A stretch of DNA of 64,000 bases from NCBI RefSeq assembly GCF_000331735.1, contig NC_020126.1, positions 6,280,501-6,344,500 on the forward strand, read 5' to 3'. The stretch comes from Myxococcus stipitatus DSM 14675. GTDB lineage: Bacteria > Myxococcota > Myxococcia > Myxococcales > Myxococcaceae. The notes beneath the pieces were generated by a model. The model was not told the DNA's origin. It did no database searches and was given only the letters and a program-made list of their open reading frames with translations. The translations under genes and the position numbers were made by a program. This document shows, one piece after another, positions 54,044 to 63,801 of this stretch. Numbering within the stretch: position 1 is the stretch's first letter; each line of letters opens with the position of its first letter.

Positions 54044-54805
54044 TCACCGCACCGTCGCGAGGAAGCGGTCGAGCGCGCCATTCACCCACTCGGGTGCATC
54101 CAGTTGCACCCAGTGGCCCGTCACGGGCTCCACCTTCTGCGACGGCAGCTCGGACACGAGGTTCTGGTACGCATCCGGCCCCTGGTTGTACTCCGTCACC
54201 AGGGACAGCTTGGGGCCCGGATAGCTCCGCAGCGCGGCGACCGGGTCGAACGTCAGCAGCGAGCCCAACCCGGAGCGGACCGCGGACTGAGCCGTGGCGC
54301 GCAGCCCTCCGAGGACCTGCTCCCGCACCTCCGGCTTCGAGGGCGCGAGCATCGGCCCCCAGTACTCCTCCACCACCTGCAGCCACGCCTCCGAGGCCAG
54401 CACCCCCATCAGCCCCTGCGCCTGCTCCGCCGGAATCTGACGGCCGTCCGACGCCGGGTCCAGCAGCAACAGTCCCGCCACGCGCGACGGGTGCGCCGCC
54501 GCGTAGGCCGCGCTCACGGCGCCGCCCAGGCTGTGCCCCACGAGCACGAACCGCTCCAGGCCCAGCCCGTCCACCACGGCCGCCACATCGCCGGCGAAGT
54601 CCTCGACCGACGACTCATCCGACGCGGAGACCGCCGACTGGCCGTGTCCCCGCAGGTCCAGCGCGAGGGCCCGACGCGTCTTGCGCACGTGCGCGAGCTG
54701 CGCCGCCCAGTGCTTCGTGCTCCCCGCGCTCGAGTGGATGAACACCACCGGAAGACCACCCACGCCACCGTCATCCACGAACAGCTCTCCAGCAGGGCCC
54801 TTCAT
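54044..54805 (-). CDS. Alpha/beta hydrolase
   Basis: A 253-residue alpha/beta hydrolase without signal peptide. The oxyanion motif VVFIHSSAGSTKHW, RGHG (52-55), nucleophile Ser92 in VGHSLGGAVS, Asp near DPASDGRQIP and the final His in PVTGHWVQLDAPE complete a plausible triad. The start has AAGAGG upstream. The substrate is unknown; sequence style resembles haloperoxidase/esterase-type members. The gene diverges from the WYL regulator at 54890 with 84 bp between, so that regulator may control it. Confidence 0.88.
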   Translation of the reverse strand: MKGPAGELFVDDGGVGGLPVVFIHSSAGSTKHWAAQLAHVRKTRRALALDLRGHGQSAVSASDESSVEDFAGDVAAVVDGLGLERFVLVGHSLGGAVSAAYAAAHPSRVAGLLLLDPASDGRQIPAEQAQGLMGVLASEAWLQVVEEYWGPMLAPSKPEVREQVLGGLRATAQSAVRSGLGSLLTFDPVAALRSYPGPKLSLVTEYNQGPDAYQNLVSELPSQKVEPVTGHWVQLDAPEWVNGALDRFLATVR

Positions 54806-54869
54806 GACAACCTCTTTGGGTTCAGGGGCGCGTCCGTCCGCGCCATGAATCCTTGAGTACGTCCCATCC

Positions 54870-54886
54870 CTGTCAGAAACTGTCAG
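54870..54886. promoter_or_regulatory. Tandem CTGTCAG repeats at the WYL regulator start
   Basis: CTGTCAG at 54870-54876 and again at 54880-54886, 10 bp apart (one helical turn), directly upstream of the regulator ATG and overlapping its ribosome site. Possible operator for autoregulation and control of the divergent hydrolase. Confidence 0.5.
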
Positions 54887-54889
54887 GAA

Positions 54890-55612
54890 ATGGCGAGAGT
54901 GAGTCGAATCATGCGCCTGGTGGATTTCCTGCGCGGGCGAGAGGCCACCACCATCGCGGAGATCTCCGCTGCGTTGGGGGTGAGCGCACGCACGGTGCAT
55001 CGCGATATCGCGACGCTCCGCGAGCAGGGCCTGCCCATCGCCAGCGACACGGGCCCGGGCGGAGGCGTGCGCCTGGAGCGAGACAGGGGCGTCACCGCCG
55101 TCCACCTGGCCATCGAGGAGGTTGTCGCGCTGTGGCTGGCCGCGAGCCTGTCCTCGACGGGGAGCTCGCTGCCGTGGGGAAGCGCGGCGCGCTCGGGGTT
55201 GGACAAGCTCTTCGCCAGCGTGCCGAGAGAGCGCGCTCGGAACATGCGGGAGCTCTGCCAGCGGGTCGTCGTGGGTCGCCCCGCGAGTCCTCGTGTGCTG
55301 TCGGAATTGGGCGCGCCTCCCGCGGAGCTGCTCGCCATCTTCGAGCAGGCCTTCCGCGAGCAGGTGTGCATGGCCTTCGACTACGAGGACCGGAACGGCC
55401 AGCGCACCCGCCGCTGCGTGGAGCCGCACGGGCTGCTGGTGGAGTCCCCGGTCTGGTACATCCTGGCGCGCGACATGGAGAAGGAAGCGGCGCGCATGTT
55501 CCGGATGGACCGCGTCCACCGGCCTCGGCTCGTGCCCGAGCGGAGCTTCACTCCCGACATGGAGGGGCTCAAGGCACAGGCCCTCGCTCAGCGAAGCGAG
55601 GGCCCGAGGTGA
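54890..55612 (+). CDS. HTH/WYL-domain transcriptional regulator
   Basis: A 240-residue regulator. The N-terminal DeoR-like helix-turn-helix is MRLVDFLRGREATTIAEISA and GVSARTVHRDIATLREQGLP; the WYL domain follows (CMAFDYEDRNGQRTRRCVEP, HGLLVESPVWYILARDMEK). The WYL signature is partly changed (VWYILARD), but the Arg-rich flank is kept. Such proteins sense nucleic-acid or metabolite ligands. It is divergent from the alpha/beta hydrolase and preceded by a tandem heptamer repeat. Confidence 0.9.
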   Translation: MARVSRIMRLVDFLRGREATTIAEISAALGVSARTVHRDIATLREQGLPIASDTGPGGGVRLERDRGVTAVHLAIEEVVALWLAASLSSTGSSLPWGSAARSGLDKLFASVPRERARNMRELCQRVVVGRPASPRVLSELGAPPAELLAIFEQAFREQVCMAFDYEDRNGQRTRRCVEPHGLLVESPVWYILARDMEKEAARMFRMDRVHRPRLVPERSFTPDMEGLKAQALAQRSEGPR

Positions 55613-55616
55613 CGGA

Positions 55617-56495
55617 CTAACCCTGCGAAGGCGAGGCGCGCGGGCGGCGCGCCTTCTTGCCGGTGATTTCGAGCGACAGGTCCATGGCCCTCGCCGAGTG
55701 CGTCAGCGCGCCCATGGACACGAAGTCCACGCCCATCTTCGCGAGCCGAGGCAGCCGGTCCAGCGTGACGCCACCGGAGACCTCGAGCGGGACTCGCCCC
55801 GCCGCCAGCTTCACGGCCTCGCGAATCTGCGCATCGTCCATGTTGTCGAGCATCACCACGTCGGCGCCACACTCGAGCGCCTCCGCGAGCTGCTTGAGGT
55901 TGGTGACCTCGATTTCAATCTTGCACAGACGAGGACCATTCGCCTTGGCGCGGCGAAGCGCCTCGCTGATGGAGCCGCCGACGGCCGCGATGTGGTTGTC
56001 CTTGATGAGGACCCCATCGAAGAGGCCGAAGCGGTGGTTGGTGGCGCCGCCCATGCGGACCGCGTCCTTGGCGAGCACGCGCATGCCCGGCGGCGTCTTG
56101 CGCGTGTCGAGGACCTGCATCTTCGAGCCGCGCACCGACGTCATCGCCTGCTGAGCCAGCGTGGCGATGCCGGCGGCGCGCTGCACGAGGTTGAGCGCGG
56201 TGCGCTCCGCCGCGAGCAAGGACCGCAGCCGCCCATGACACCGGGCGGCCACGACCTTCGGCTTGACCTCCTGGCCGTCCTGGCGAAGCAGCTCCACTTC
56301 GACATCCGGGTCGACCTTGTGGAAGACCCGGATGAAGGCGTCGAGCCCCGCGAGGACCAACTGCTCCTTGGCGACCAACTCCGCGCTGCCCTCCGCGTCA
56401 GGCGGAATGAGGGCCTGCGAGGTGACATCTCCCGCCGCCCCCAGGTCTTCGTCGAGGGCGAGGTCGATGAGTCGATCAAGGTAATCCTGCTGCAC
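55617..56495 (-). CDS. nadC: Nicotinate-nucleotide pyrophosphorylase (carboxylating)
   Basis: A 292-residue enzyme of NAD biosynthesis: quinolinate plus PRPP gives nicotinate mononucleotide, CO2 and PPi. The PRPP/quinolinate site TRKTPPGMR is at 131-139, followed by HRFGLFDGVLIKDNH and IEIEVTNLKQLAEAL, VMLDNM and EVSGGVTLDRLP. All catalytic regions are present and length is normal. It starts 11 nt after the valS stop, and converges on the WYL regulator gene 4 nt beyond its own stop. Confidence 0.96.
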   Translation of the reverse strand: MQQDYLDRLIDLALDEDLGAAGDVTSQALIPPDAEGSAELVAKEQLVLAGLDAFIRVFHKVDPDVEVELLRQDGQEVKPKVVAARCHGRLRSLLAAERTALNLVQRAAGIATLAQQAMTSVRGSKMQVLDTRKTPPGMRVLAKDAVRMGGATNHRFGLFDGVLIKDNHIAAVGGSISEALRRAKANGPRLCKIEIEVTNLKQLAEALECGADVVMLDNMDDAQIREAVKLAAGRVPLEVSGGVTLDRLPRLAKMGVDFVSMGALTHSARAMDLSLEITGKKARRPRASPSQG

Positions 56496-56506
56496 GTCTC
56501 CTCCTG

Positions 56507-59500
56507 CTACCGCCGGGCCTTCGCCCGTGCCGAGGGCTTCGCCCGGGTGACCTTCTTCGCCGCCGCCTTCCGAGCGGAGACCTTCTTCGCGGGAGCCTTG
56601 CCCCCTGCCTTCTTGCCCGTCTTCACGGGTGCCTTCTTCGCCGTGCCCTTGGCACCGGCCTTCTTCGCAACCGCCTTGCCGCTGGAGGCCTTCCCGCCCG
56701 ACTTCTTCGCGGAGGCCTTGCCACCGGCCTTGGCGCCCTTCTTCGCGGCGGCCTTGCCACCCGACTTCGCGCCCTTCTTCGCGGCGCTGTCGGCACCCGC
56801 CTTGGCGCCCTTCTTCGCGGCGGCCTTGCCACCCGCCTTCGCGCCCTTCTTCGCCGGAGCCTTCGCCTTCGCGGGGGGCTCGGCGGCAACAGGCTTGGAC
56901 GCGGCGGTCTTGGTGGCAGCCGCTTCGGACTTCACGGTGGAAGCCTTCTTCGCGGGAGCCTTCGTCACCGGGGCGGCCGGCTCGGCCTCCACGGACGGCT
57001 TCGCCTTCTTCTTCGCGGGACGCTCGGACCTGGCCGGCTCGGCGATTTCGGCGGGGGCCTCGCGGACGTCGCCGCCTTCCTTCGCCTTGCCGAACTCGCG
57101 CATCGCGTCGTCCACGAGCCCCATGCTCATGTACGCCACGCCCAGGTCATGGTGGTCGGTCGGAGACAGCCCTTCCTTCGTCCCCTCGCGCAGCTTCTCG
57201 AGCGCGGCATGGACCTGAGGATCCTCCTCGGGCACACGCGCCGCGTCTCCCAGCTCGCCCTTCAGTTCCTGGCCCAGGTCAACGCCGCCCTTTTCCGCTT
57301 TCGTCGGGGCGACCTTCACCTGGGCCGGTTCGGAGGGGGAGACACTCTCCTCGGTGGACGTGCTGCTCTCGGACGGCAGGTTCTCGGACATGGAGGGCTC
57401 CGGGGCGATCCGCTGCAGGTGATCTTCGAGCTTGGCCTTGCGCTCCTTCAACTCCGCCACCCGAGCGCGATCCTTCTCCACCACGTCGGGCGGAGCCTTG
57501 GCCACGAAGTTGGGGTTCTCCAGCTTGCGCAGGACGCTGGCCGCTTCCTGCTCGGAGCGAGCAATCTCCTTGCGCAACCGGTCCCGCTCCGCGTCCAGGT
57601 CGATGAGACCCGCCAGCGGAACGTAGATCTCCAGGTTCGTCGCCACGAACGCGGCGGCCTGCGGAGGCTTCGCCCCCGGCGGTCCCACCTGCACCTCGGA
57701 CAGACCCGCGAGCGGCAGCAGGTATCCCCGCCAGCGCTCCAGGAGCTCCCGCGTGCGAGCGTCCGGGCTCTGCACCACCGCCTTCAGCTTCGTCGCGGGC
57801 GACAGGTTGCTCTCGCCGCGGATGGTGCGCAGGCCCTCGATGGCCGCGATGACCGGCGCCATCTCGGACTCGGCCGACTCGTCCAGGAGCGCCAGGTCCG
57901 GCTCCGGGTACGACGCGATCATGATGCTCTCCGTCGGCCGGGACATCGGCAGCTTCTGCCAGATCTCCTCGGTGATGAAGGGCATGAACGGGTGCATCAG
58001 CCGCAGCACGCGGTCCAGCGCGTACACGAGCACCGCGCGCGTGGTGTCCTTCGCCGCCGGGTCGTCGCCGTAGAGAGCGGGCTTGGCCAGCTCGATGTAC
58101 CAGTCACACAGCTCCGCCCAGAGGAACTGGTACAGCGTGGAGGCGGCCTCCGCGAAGCTGTACGTCTCCAGCGACGCCTGCGCATCCCGCGTCGCGCGCT
58201 GGAGCCGGGAGAGAATCCACCGGTCCGCCAGCGTGAGCGACAGCTCCTTGGGTGAGCGCCCGTCGTACTGGAACTCGCCCATGTTCATCAGGGCGAAGCG
58301 GCTCGCGTTCCACAGCTTGTTGCAGAACGCCTTGTAGCCAGCGAGGCGGTCCATCGACAGCTTGATGTCACGGCCCTGCTGCGTGAGCGATGCCAGCGTG
58401 AAGCGCAGCGCATCCGCGCCGAATGCGGGCATGCCCTGCGGGAACTTGTTCTTCAGCGTCGCGTTGAGCTGCTCGGGCTTCGCGCCGAGGATGACGTCCA
58501 AGGGGTCGATGACGTTCCCCTTCGTCTTGGACATCTTCTCGCCCTTCTCGTCTCGCACCATCGCGTGCAGGTAGACAGTGTGGAAGGGCACGTCCCCCAT
58601 GAAGTGCAGGCCCATCATCATCATCCGGGCGACCCAGAAGAAGATGATGTCGTGGCCCGTCTCCATGACGGACGTCGGGTAGAAGGTCTTCAGCTCCGCG
58701 GTGTCGCGAGGCCACCCCAGCGTCGAGAACGGCCAGAGCGCGGACGAGAACCACGTGTCCAGCACGTCCGGGTCCTGGATGAAGCTCTTGCCACCGCACT
58801 TCGCGCAGGCCTCGGGAGCGGTGCGAGCAACCACGGGCTCCGCGCGCGCGAAGTCCACGCCGCCCACCTTCACCGTCGGGGCATCCAGCGGCAGGTCGGT
58901 GTCATCGCCCAGCCGAGGGCTGCACGACGTGCAGTAGTACGCGGGAATCTGGTGGCCCCACCAGAGCTGGCGGCTGACGCACCAGTCGTGGATGTTGCGC
59001 ATCCAGTGGAAGTAGGTCTGCGTCCACGTCTCGGGGACGAACTTCGTGCGGCCCTGCTCCACCGCTTCGATGGCCGGACGGGCCAGCGGCTCAATCTTCA
59101 CGAACCACTGCGGAGACAGCCGGGGCTCCACCACCGTGCCGGACCGCTGGCAATGTCCCACGCTCAGCTTGTGCGGCTCCTCCTTCTCGAGGAGCCCCTG
59201 CTCCTGGAGGTCCGCCAGCACCGCCTTGCGCGCCTCGAAGCGGTCCATGCCGGCGTACTTGCCGGTGTCCTTCGTCATCCGCGCCGAGTCATCCAGGATG
59301 GTCAGCATCGGCAGCTTGTGCCGAAGCCCCGTCTGGTAGTCGTTGAAGTCGTGCGCGGGCGTCACCTTCACCACGCCCGTGCCGAACTTCGGGTCCACCA
59401 GCTCCGCGTCCGCGATGATGGGAATCTCACGGCCCGACAGCGGCAGCACCACGAGCTTGCCCGCGAGCCCCTGGTAGCGCTCGTCGTCGGGGTGGATGGC

Positions 59501-60199
59501 CACCGCGGTGTCGCCCAGCAGCGTCTCCGGGCGCGTCGTCGCCACGGTGAGCGAGCGGTCGCTGTCCTTGATGGGATAGCGGATGTGCCAGATGGTGCCG
59601 GCCTTCTCCTCGTGCTCGACCTCCAGGTCGCTCAGCGCCGTGCGGCAGGAGGGGCACCAGTTGATGAGCTTCTGGGCCCGGTACATCAGGCCCTCTTCGT
59701 ACAGTCGGACGAAGACCTCGCGCACCGCGGCGGACGACTGCTCGTCCATCGTGAAGCGCTCACGGCTCCAGTCGAGCGACGCACCCAGGAAGCGGTGCTG
59801 CTCGCCGATGCGAGCGCCGTACTTGCCCTTCCACTCCCAGACGCGCTGGAGGAACGCCTCGCGCCCCAGGTCGTGGCGGCTCTTGCCTTCGGACTTATTC
59901 AGCTCCTTCTCCACCACCATCTGCGTGGCGATGCCGGCGTGGTCCGTGCCGGGGAGCCAGAGGGCGTTGAACCCGCTCATCCGCTTCCAGCGGGTGAGGA
60001 TGTCCTGGATGGTGGCGGTGAGCGCGTGGCCGATGTGCAGGCTGCCCGTCACATTGGGCGGCGGCAGGACGATGGAGAACGCGGGCTTGTCGGAGGTCGC
60101 TTCGGCGCGGAAATAGCCACGCTCCAGCCAGAAGGCATAGCGACGTGCCTCGACCTCGGTGGGCTCGTAGGCCTTGGACAGTTCGGTCGTATCAGTCAT
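56507..60199 (-). CDS. valS: Valyl-tRNA synthetase with histone-H1-like C-terminal tail
   Basis: A 1230-residue protein. Residues 1-936 are a complete ValRS: HIGH at 55-58, the editing domain ([17 protein letters not shown]), KMSKT at 555-559, anticodon-binding domain and the C-terminal coiled coil ([20 protein letters not shown]). From Met937 there is an extra 294-residue tail: an acidic Ser/Glu stretch, one TPR-like helix pair ([22 protein letters not shown]), then a highly basic [11 protein letters not shown]-type region like histone H1. An internal ATG at 57391 with CGGAG upstream could also start the tail as a separate protein. The frame is continuous, and nadC follows 11 nt later. Confidence 0.93.
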   Translation of the reverse strand: MTDTTELSKAYEPTEVEARRYAFWLERGYFRAEATSDKPAFSIVLPPPNVTGSLHIGHALTATIQDILTRWKRMSGFNALWLPGTDHAGIATQMVVEKELNKSEGKSRHDLGREAFLQRVWEWKGKYGARIGEQHRFLGASLDWSRERFTMDEQSSAAVREVFVRLYEEGLMYRAQKLINWCPSCRTALSDLEVEHEEKAGTIWHIRYPIKDSDRSLTVATTRPETLLGDTAVAIHPDDERYQGLAGKLVVLPLSGREIPIIADAELVDPKFGTGVVKVTPAHDFNDYQTGLRHKLPMLTILDDSARMTKDTGKYAGMDRFEARKAVLADLQEQGLLEKEEPHKLSVGHCQRSGTVVEPRLSPQWFVKIEPLARPAIEAVEQGRTKFVPETWTQTYFHWMRNIHDWCVSRQLWWGHQIPAYYCTSCSPRLGDDTDLPLDAPTVKVGGVDFARAEPVVARTAPEACAKCGGKSFIQDPDVLDTWFSSALWPFSTLGWPRDTAELKTFYPTSVMETGHDIIFFWVARMMMMGLHFMGDVPFHTVYLHAMVRDEKGEKMSKTKGNVIDPLDVILGAKPEQLNATLKNKFPQGMPAFGADALRFTLASLTQQGRDIKLSMDRLAGYKAFCNKLWNASRFALMNMGEFQYDGRSPKELSLTLADRWILSRLQRATRDAQASLETYSFAEAASTLYQFLWAELCDWYIELAKPALYGDDPAAKDTTRAVLVYALDRVLRLMHPFMPFITEEIWQKLPMSRPTESIMIASYPEPDLALLDESAESEMAPVIAAIEGLRTIRGESNLSPATKLKAVVQSPDARTRELLERWRGYLLPLAGLSEVQVGPPGAKPPQAAAFVATNLEIYVPLAGLIDLDAERDRLRKEIARSEQEAASVLRKLENPNFVAKAPPDVVEKDRARVAELKERKAKLEDHLQRIAPEPSMSENLPSESSTSTEESVSPSEPAQVKVAPTKAEKGGVDLGQELKGELGDAARVPEEDPQVHAALEKLREGTKEGLSPTDHHDLGVAYMSMGLVDDAMREFGKAKEGGDVREAPAEIAEPARSERPAKKKAKPSVEAEPAAPVTKAPAKKASTVKSEAAATKTAASKPVAAEPPAKAKAPAKKGAKAGGKAAAKKGAKAGADSAAKKGAKSGGKAAAKKGAKAGGKASAKKSGGKASSGKAVAKKAGAKGTAKKAPVKTGKKAGGKAPAKKVSARKAAAKKVTRAKPSARAKARR
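56690..56875. repeat. Lys/Ala-coding degenerate repeats in the ValRS tail
   Basis: Imperfect 27-45-bp units of the type GCC-TTC-TTC-GCG-GCG on the plus strand encode [12 protein letters not shown]-like repeats of the histone-like tail. Copy differences between units suggest slippage; length may vary among strains. Confidence 0.65.
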
Positions 60200-60269
60200 T
60201 GAGGACGAGCCAGCCCCTTGTCGGGGCCAGCGGAAAGTTCAGGAGGTTACGGCGAGCACGAAGCTCACC

Positions 60270-61436
60270 TCAGTGCTGGGTCTCTCGGTCCTTGATGAGC
60301 CGCTCGAGCTCCTCACGGATGATGGTCTCCGCGAGCTGCGGTACGACCTCCCAGGCAATCTTCTCGATGACTTCGCGGGAGGCCTTCGACAGCGCCTCGC
60401 GCAGCAGGGCCTCGCCCCCGTCCGCGGATACCGGACGACCCGCGGGCGAAGCGGGCTTCGATACGGGGACCGACGGCCCACCGATGTCGAGGGAGATCTC
60501 CTCCGCGCCGCTCGTGTCCGGCAGCGAGTCCTCGATGCTGATGGCCGGCTGCGCGGCCACCGCGGCGGACTGCCCGGCGGGAGCCCCCAGACCGAATGGA
60601 TCCCGAGCGCGGGCCGCGGGCTGCGGCGCGGCGGCCGGCATGGGAGGAAGCTGCGTGGCGCCCGGAGGACGGGGCAGCCCACCCGGCATTCCCGGCGCCG
60701 GAGCGCCCGGACGAGCCACCATGCCCGGAGCCCCAGGCCCCGGGGGCATCCCCGGACGCGGAGGCATGCCCGGAGCCGGAGCCCCCGGCGGAGGCGGAAC
60801 ACCCGGACGCGCCATGCCCGGCGGCATGCCCGGTCCCGGAGGACGCGGCGCACCCGGAGGCGGCATCCCCGGCCCCGGCGGACGCGCACCCGGCGGCATG
60901 CCCGGCCCCGGAGGACGCGGCGCACCCGGCGGAGGCATGGCCTGCGGAACACCCGGGCGAGCCGCCATGGGCGCCGCGGCGGGCGCGGGCTGGGGGGCCG
61001 GAGCGACGGCGGGCGTCGCGGCGGGACGAATCACCTGCGTGGCGATGGAGGCCGGCAGCGTGTTGGACTTCTGACCCACCAGGGCCTTCACCTTGTCCAG
61101 CAGGACCTGGCTCTCGAAGGGCTTGGTGATGTGGTCATCGGCGCGAGCGGCGCGGGCGCGGTTCTCGTCGAAGGCCTCGAAGGTGCCCGCCAACAGCATC
61201 ACCGGGATGGCCTGGGTGGCCGGGTCGCTCTTGAGCGCCTCGCAGACCTCGTAGCCGCTCTTGCCCGGCATCATCACGTCGGCCAGGACGACGTCCGGGC
61301 GCAGCTCGCGGCAGCGCGAGATGGCGTCCAGCCCGTTGTCCACCGCGGTCACCTGAAAGTCCTCGGTCGCGAAGATCATGCCGATCACCTTGCGGATGGT
61401 GAGCGAGTCATCGGCGACCAGCAGATTCTTGGGCAT
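60270..61436 (-). CDS. Response regulator with MPG/PPG repeat linker
   Basis: A 388-residue protein. The receiver (1-120) has Asp9/Asp10, phospho-acceptor Asp53 in VVLADVMMP, switch Thr in LLAGTFEAF and Lys in ITKPFE. It is joined by a long Pro/Gly/Met-rich linker of repeats like PGAPRPPGPGMPPG (about 145-285) to a short helical C-terminus (EALLREALSKASREVIEKIAWEVVPQLAETII). There is no DNA-binding or enzyme domain. The helical end suggests dimer or partner contact. It lies 70 bp upstream of valS on the same strand. Confidence 0.88.
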   Translation of the reverse strand: MPKNLLVADDSLTIRKVIGMIFATEDFQVTAVDNGLDAISRCRELRPDVVLADVMMPGKSGYEVCEALKSDPATQAIPVMLLAGTFEAFDENRARAARADDHITKPFESQVLLDKVKALVGQKSNTLPASIATQVIRPAATPAVAPAPQPAPAAAPMAARPGVPQAMPPPGAPRPPGPGMPPGARPPGPGMPPPGAPRPPGPGMPPGMARPGVPPPPGAPAPGMPPRPGMPPGPGAPGMVARPGAPAPGMPGGLPRPPGATQLPPMPAAAPQPAARARDPFGLGAPAGQSAAVAAQPAISIEDSLPDTSGAEEISLDIGGPSVPVSKPASPAGRPVSADGGEALLREALSKASREVIEKIAWEVVPQLAETIIREELERLIKDRETQH

Positions 61437-61489
61437 CGGTATCGGGCCTCGGGGAGCGTGGACCCCCCTGAATTCGTTGAAGAAACCGC

Positions 61490-61510
61490 TCGTGAGAACC
61501 TACCTCACGA
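61490..61510 (-). terminator. Possible terminator after the CheW-like gene
   Basis: Dyad TCGTGAG (61490-61496) and CTCACGA (61504-61510), 45 nt beyond the minus-strand stop at 61555. On that strand GCGGTTTCTTC follows, only a short T-rich run, so termination is possible but weak. Confidence 0.35.
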
Positions 61511-61554
61511 CACGTTATCAAGCCTGGCAGCTTACGGTTCGCGCTCCGGGACGA

Positions 61555-62370
61555 TCAAGAAAACATGCGCTGCAGGTCCAGGAACAGCACAGGCTCCGCC
61601 AGGCCGGGAACACGAAAGGTGCCGGCCGTCTTGTCCGGTTCGAAGCGTTGGAGGACGCCAAGCACCCGCGTGGCCGTCAGCCCCACGTTCCGCCCCGCCA
61701 GCTCCGCCAGGAGGAAGAAGGGCTCCGCCACGGCGGGCGCCCCCAGCAGGGCGGGGACGGAGCAGATGGGCCACAGGACCTGGGCATGGGGAAAGATACC
61801 CGCCACCGGGCCGCTCTGCACGGGTAGGACGCTGAACGCATCCCCCCGAGCCACCACCTGCGACACGAAGGCCAGCGGGACACCGAACAGTCGCCCCTGG
61901 GACTCGAAGACCAGCGCCCGCTCGGGCACGGACTCGGCCCAGTGCACGGGACGCGGGGGTGCAGGCGCGGCGCGCGGCCCCACCCGGTGCGGCAGCGCCT
62001 CCGCGATGAGCTCCAGGTACAGCCGCTCCTTGTGCAGCACCGCGCCTCGGCTCAGCGGCGCCAGCGAGTCCGCCAGTCCTGGAGGCAACAGGAAGAACGG
62101 CGCGCGCGCGACGTCCGCGACTTCCACCACCGAGCGCACCCTCACCGCCAGCGTGGGGCTCACATCCAGCACCACCACCATGCCCGCTTCGGGCTCCGGC
62201 GCACCGCCGAGAAGCGCCGACAGGTCCTTCACTTCGAGCACGCCTCGCAGGCTGCTCCCATGGGCACCGGGCATCGCCACTTCCATGACAGACGTGGCTT
62301 CAACGGCGTAGTGGGTCTCCCCGGCTTCCACGAGCAAGCAGAGTCTGCGACCGCTTTCAAAGGGCGACAC
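61555..62370 (-). CDS. CheW-like coupling protein, GTG start
   Basis: A 271-residue protein from GTG 62370, the only reasonable start; no ATG lies before the CheW-like sequence. RRLCLLVEAGETHYAVEATSVMEVAMPG matches a CheW beta fold, and a second, weaker CheW-like half starts near ERALVFESQGRLFGVPLAFV and ends PVLFLDLQRMFS. CheW couples chemoreceptors to CheA; a tandem form might act as scaffold. No CheA or receptor is in the window. It is divergent from the GGDEF protein gene by 42 bp. Confidence 0.8.
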   Translation of the reverse strand: MSPFESGRRLCLLVEAGETHYAVEATSVMEVAMPGAHGSSLRGVLEVKDLSALLGGAPEPEAGMVVVLDVSPTLAVRVRSVVEVADVARAPFFLLPPGLADSLAPLSRGAVLHKERLYLELIAEALPHRVGPRAAPAPPRPVHWAESVPERALVFESQGRLFGVPLAFVSQVVARGDAFSVLPVQSGPVAGIFPHAQVLWPICSVPALLGAPAVAEPFFLLAELAGRNVGLTATRVLGVLQRFEPDKTAGTFRVPGLAEPVLFLDLQRMFS

Positions 62371-62412
62371 GGGGGGCGACCCTAGCAGCGTTCCGTTGGA
62401 TGGTGCTAAGCC

Positions 62413-63798
62413 ATGCGGGAGATGGCGCGCATCCTCCTCGTCGACGACGAAAAGATCGCCCGCACCCTCTACGGCGACTACCTCACGGGCGTGGGCCACA
62501 CCGTCACCGCGGTGGGCACGCTTCAGGACGCTCGGCAGGCGCTCGCGGCGGACCGCTTCGACGCGGTGGTGACGGACCTCATCCTTCCTGGCGGCGACGG
62601 CATGGAGGTCCTCCGGCACGTGCGGGAGCGGCACCCTGGCGTGGAGGTCGTCGTCATCACCGCGCTGGACAAGGTGGACCCCGCGGTGCGCGCCATCAAG
62701 AGCGGCGCGGCGGAGTACCTGGTCAAGCCCGTGGCCCCGGAGGCGCTCCAGCACGCGGTGCGACGCGCGCTCACCACGCGAGACCTGCTGCAGGAGAACG
62801 CCTCGCTGCGCCGGCACGTCGCGCTGCTGGAGGCGGGGCAGCGGCTGGCCACCACGCTGGACCGCGACAAGCTGGCCACCGCCACCACGAGCGCGCTGGA
62901 GTCCATGGCCGCCGCGGGCGCCATCGTGCTCCTGGAGCGCGACACAAATCTGGGCCTGCGCGCACAGGGCACCCGAGGACTTCCTGTCGGCACCGAGGAC
63001 ACCGTCGTGGCGTGGCTGCGCGACCAGCTCATGGACGCGCGGGCGCCTCGCGAGCTGGACGTGCTGGACGTGCCCTTCGAGCGCATCCTCACCTTCCCCG
63101 CCGTCGAGGGCGACGCGGTGCTGGGCCACGCGGTGCTCTTCTACGCGAAGCTCCAGGCCGCCGACGGGGCCGCCGAGGCCGCGGGCTACCTGGTGCGCAA
63201 CTGGGCGCTGGCGCTGCGCAACCTGGGCCGGTTCGCGGCGGTGGAGGACCTGGCGTACATCGACGACCTCACGCGCCTGTTCAACACGCGCTACCTGCAC
63301 CTGGTGCTGGACCGGGAGGTCCAGGACGCGCTCCAGACGCAGCGGGCCTTCAGCCTCCTCTTCCTGGACCTGGACCACTTCAAGTCCATCAACGACACGC
63401 ACGGCCACCTCATCGGCTCCAAGCTGCTCGTCGAGGCGGCGCGCGTGGTGAAGGGCTGCGTGAGAGACCACGACGTCGTGGCGCGCTTCGGCGGCGACGA
63501 GTACGTGGTGATGCTGCGCAACACCGACTCGGGCGGCGCGCTCAAGGTGGCCGAGCGCATCCGGCGCACCATGGAGACCCACCAGTTCCTCGCGCGCGAG
63601 GGGCTGGCGCTGAAGCTCTCCACCTGCATCGGCGTGGCCAGCTTCCCGGAGCACGCACGGGACAAGGCCACGCTGCTCGACCTGTCGGACCGGGCCATGT
63701 ACCGCGGCAAGCGCGGCACGCGGAACGTCGTCTACATGGCGGCGCAGGACCTGGAAGCGCCGCCCGCCGAGAGGCGCCAGGCCTCCACCGGCACGTAG
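62413..63798 (+). CDS. REC-GGDEF diguanylate cyclase response regulator
   Basis: A 461-residue protein. The receiver has Asp11/Asp12 and phospho-acceptor Asp55 (VVTDLILPGG), with Lys in LVKPVAPE. A central GAF-like region (about 130-280) links to an intact GGDEF domain: DLDHFKSINDTHGH, GGDEY at 360-364, and an inhibitory RxxD (RDHD at 351-354) five residues upstream. It should make c-di-GMP and be subject to product inhibition. ATG 62413 and ATG 62422 are both possible starts. Confidence 0.94.
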   Translation: MREMARILLVDDEKIARTLYGDYLTGVGHTVTAVGTLQDARQALAADRFDAVVTDLILPGGDGMEVLRHVRERHPGVEVVVITALDKVDPAVRAIKSGAAEYLVKPVAPEALQHAVRRALTTRDLLQENASLRRHVALLEAGQRLATTLDRDKLATATTSALESMAAAGAIVLLERDTNLGLRAQGTRGLPVGTEDTVVAWLRDQLMDARAPRELDVLDVPFERILTFPAVEGDAVLGHAVLFYAKLQAADGAAEAAGYLVRNWALALRNLGRFAAVEDLAYIDDLTRLFNTRYLHLVLDREVQDALQTQRAFSLLFLDLDHFKSINDTHGHLIGSKLLVEAARVVKGCVRDHDVVARFGGDEYVVMLRNTDSGGALKVAERIRRTMETHQFLAREGLALKLSTCIGVASFPEHARDKATLLDLSDRAMYRGKRGTRNVVYMAAQDLEAPPAERRQASTGT

Positions 63799-63801
63799 CC
63801 C

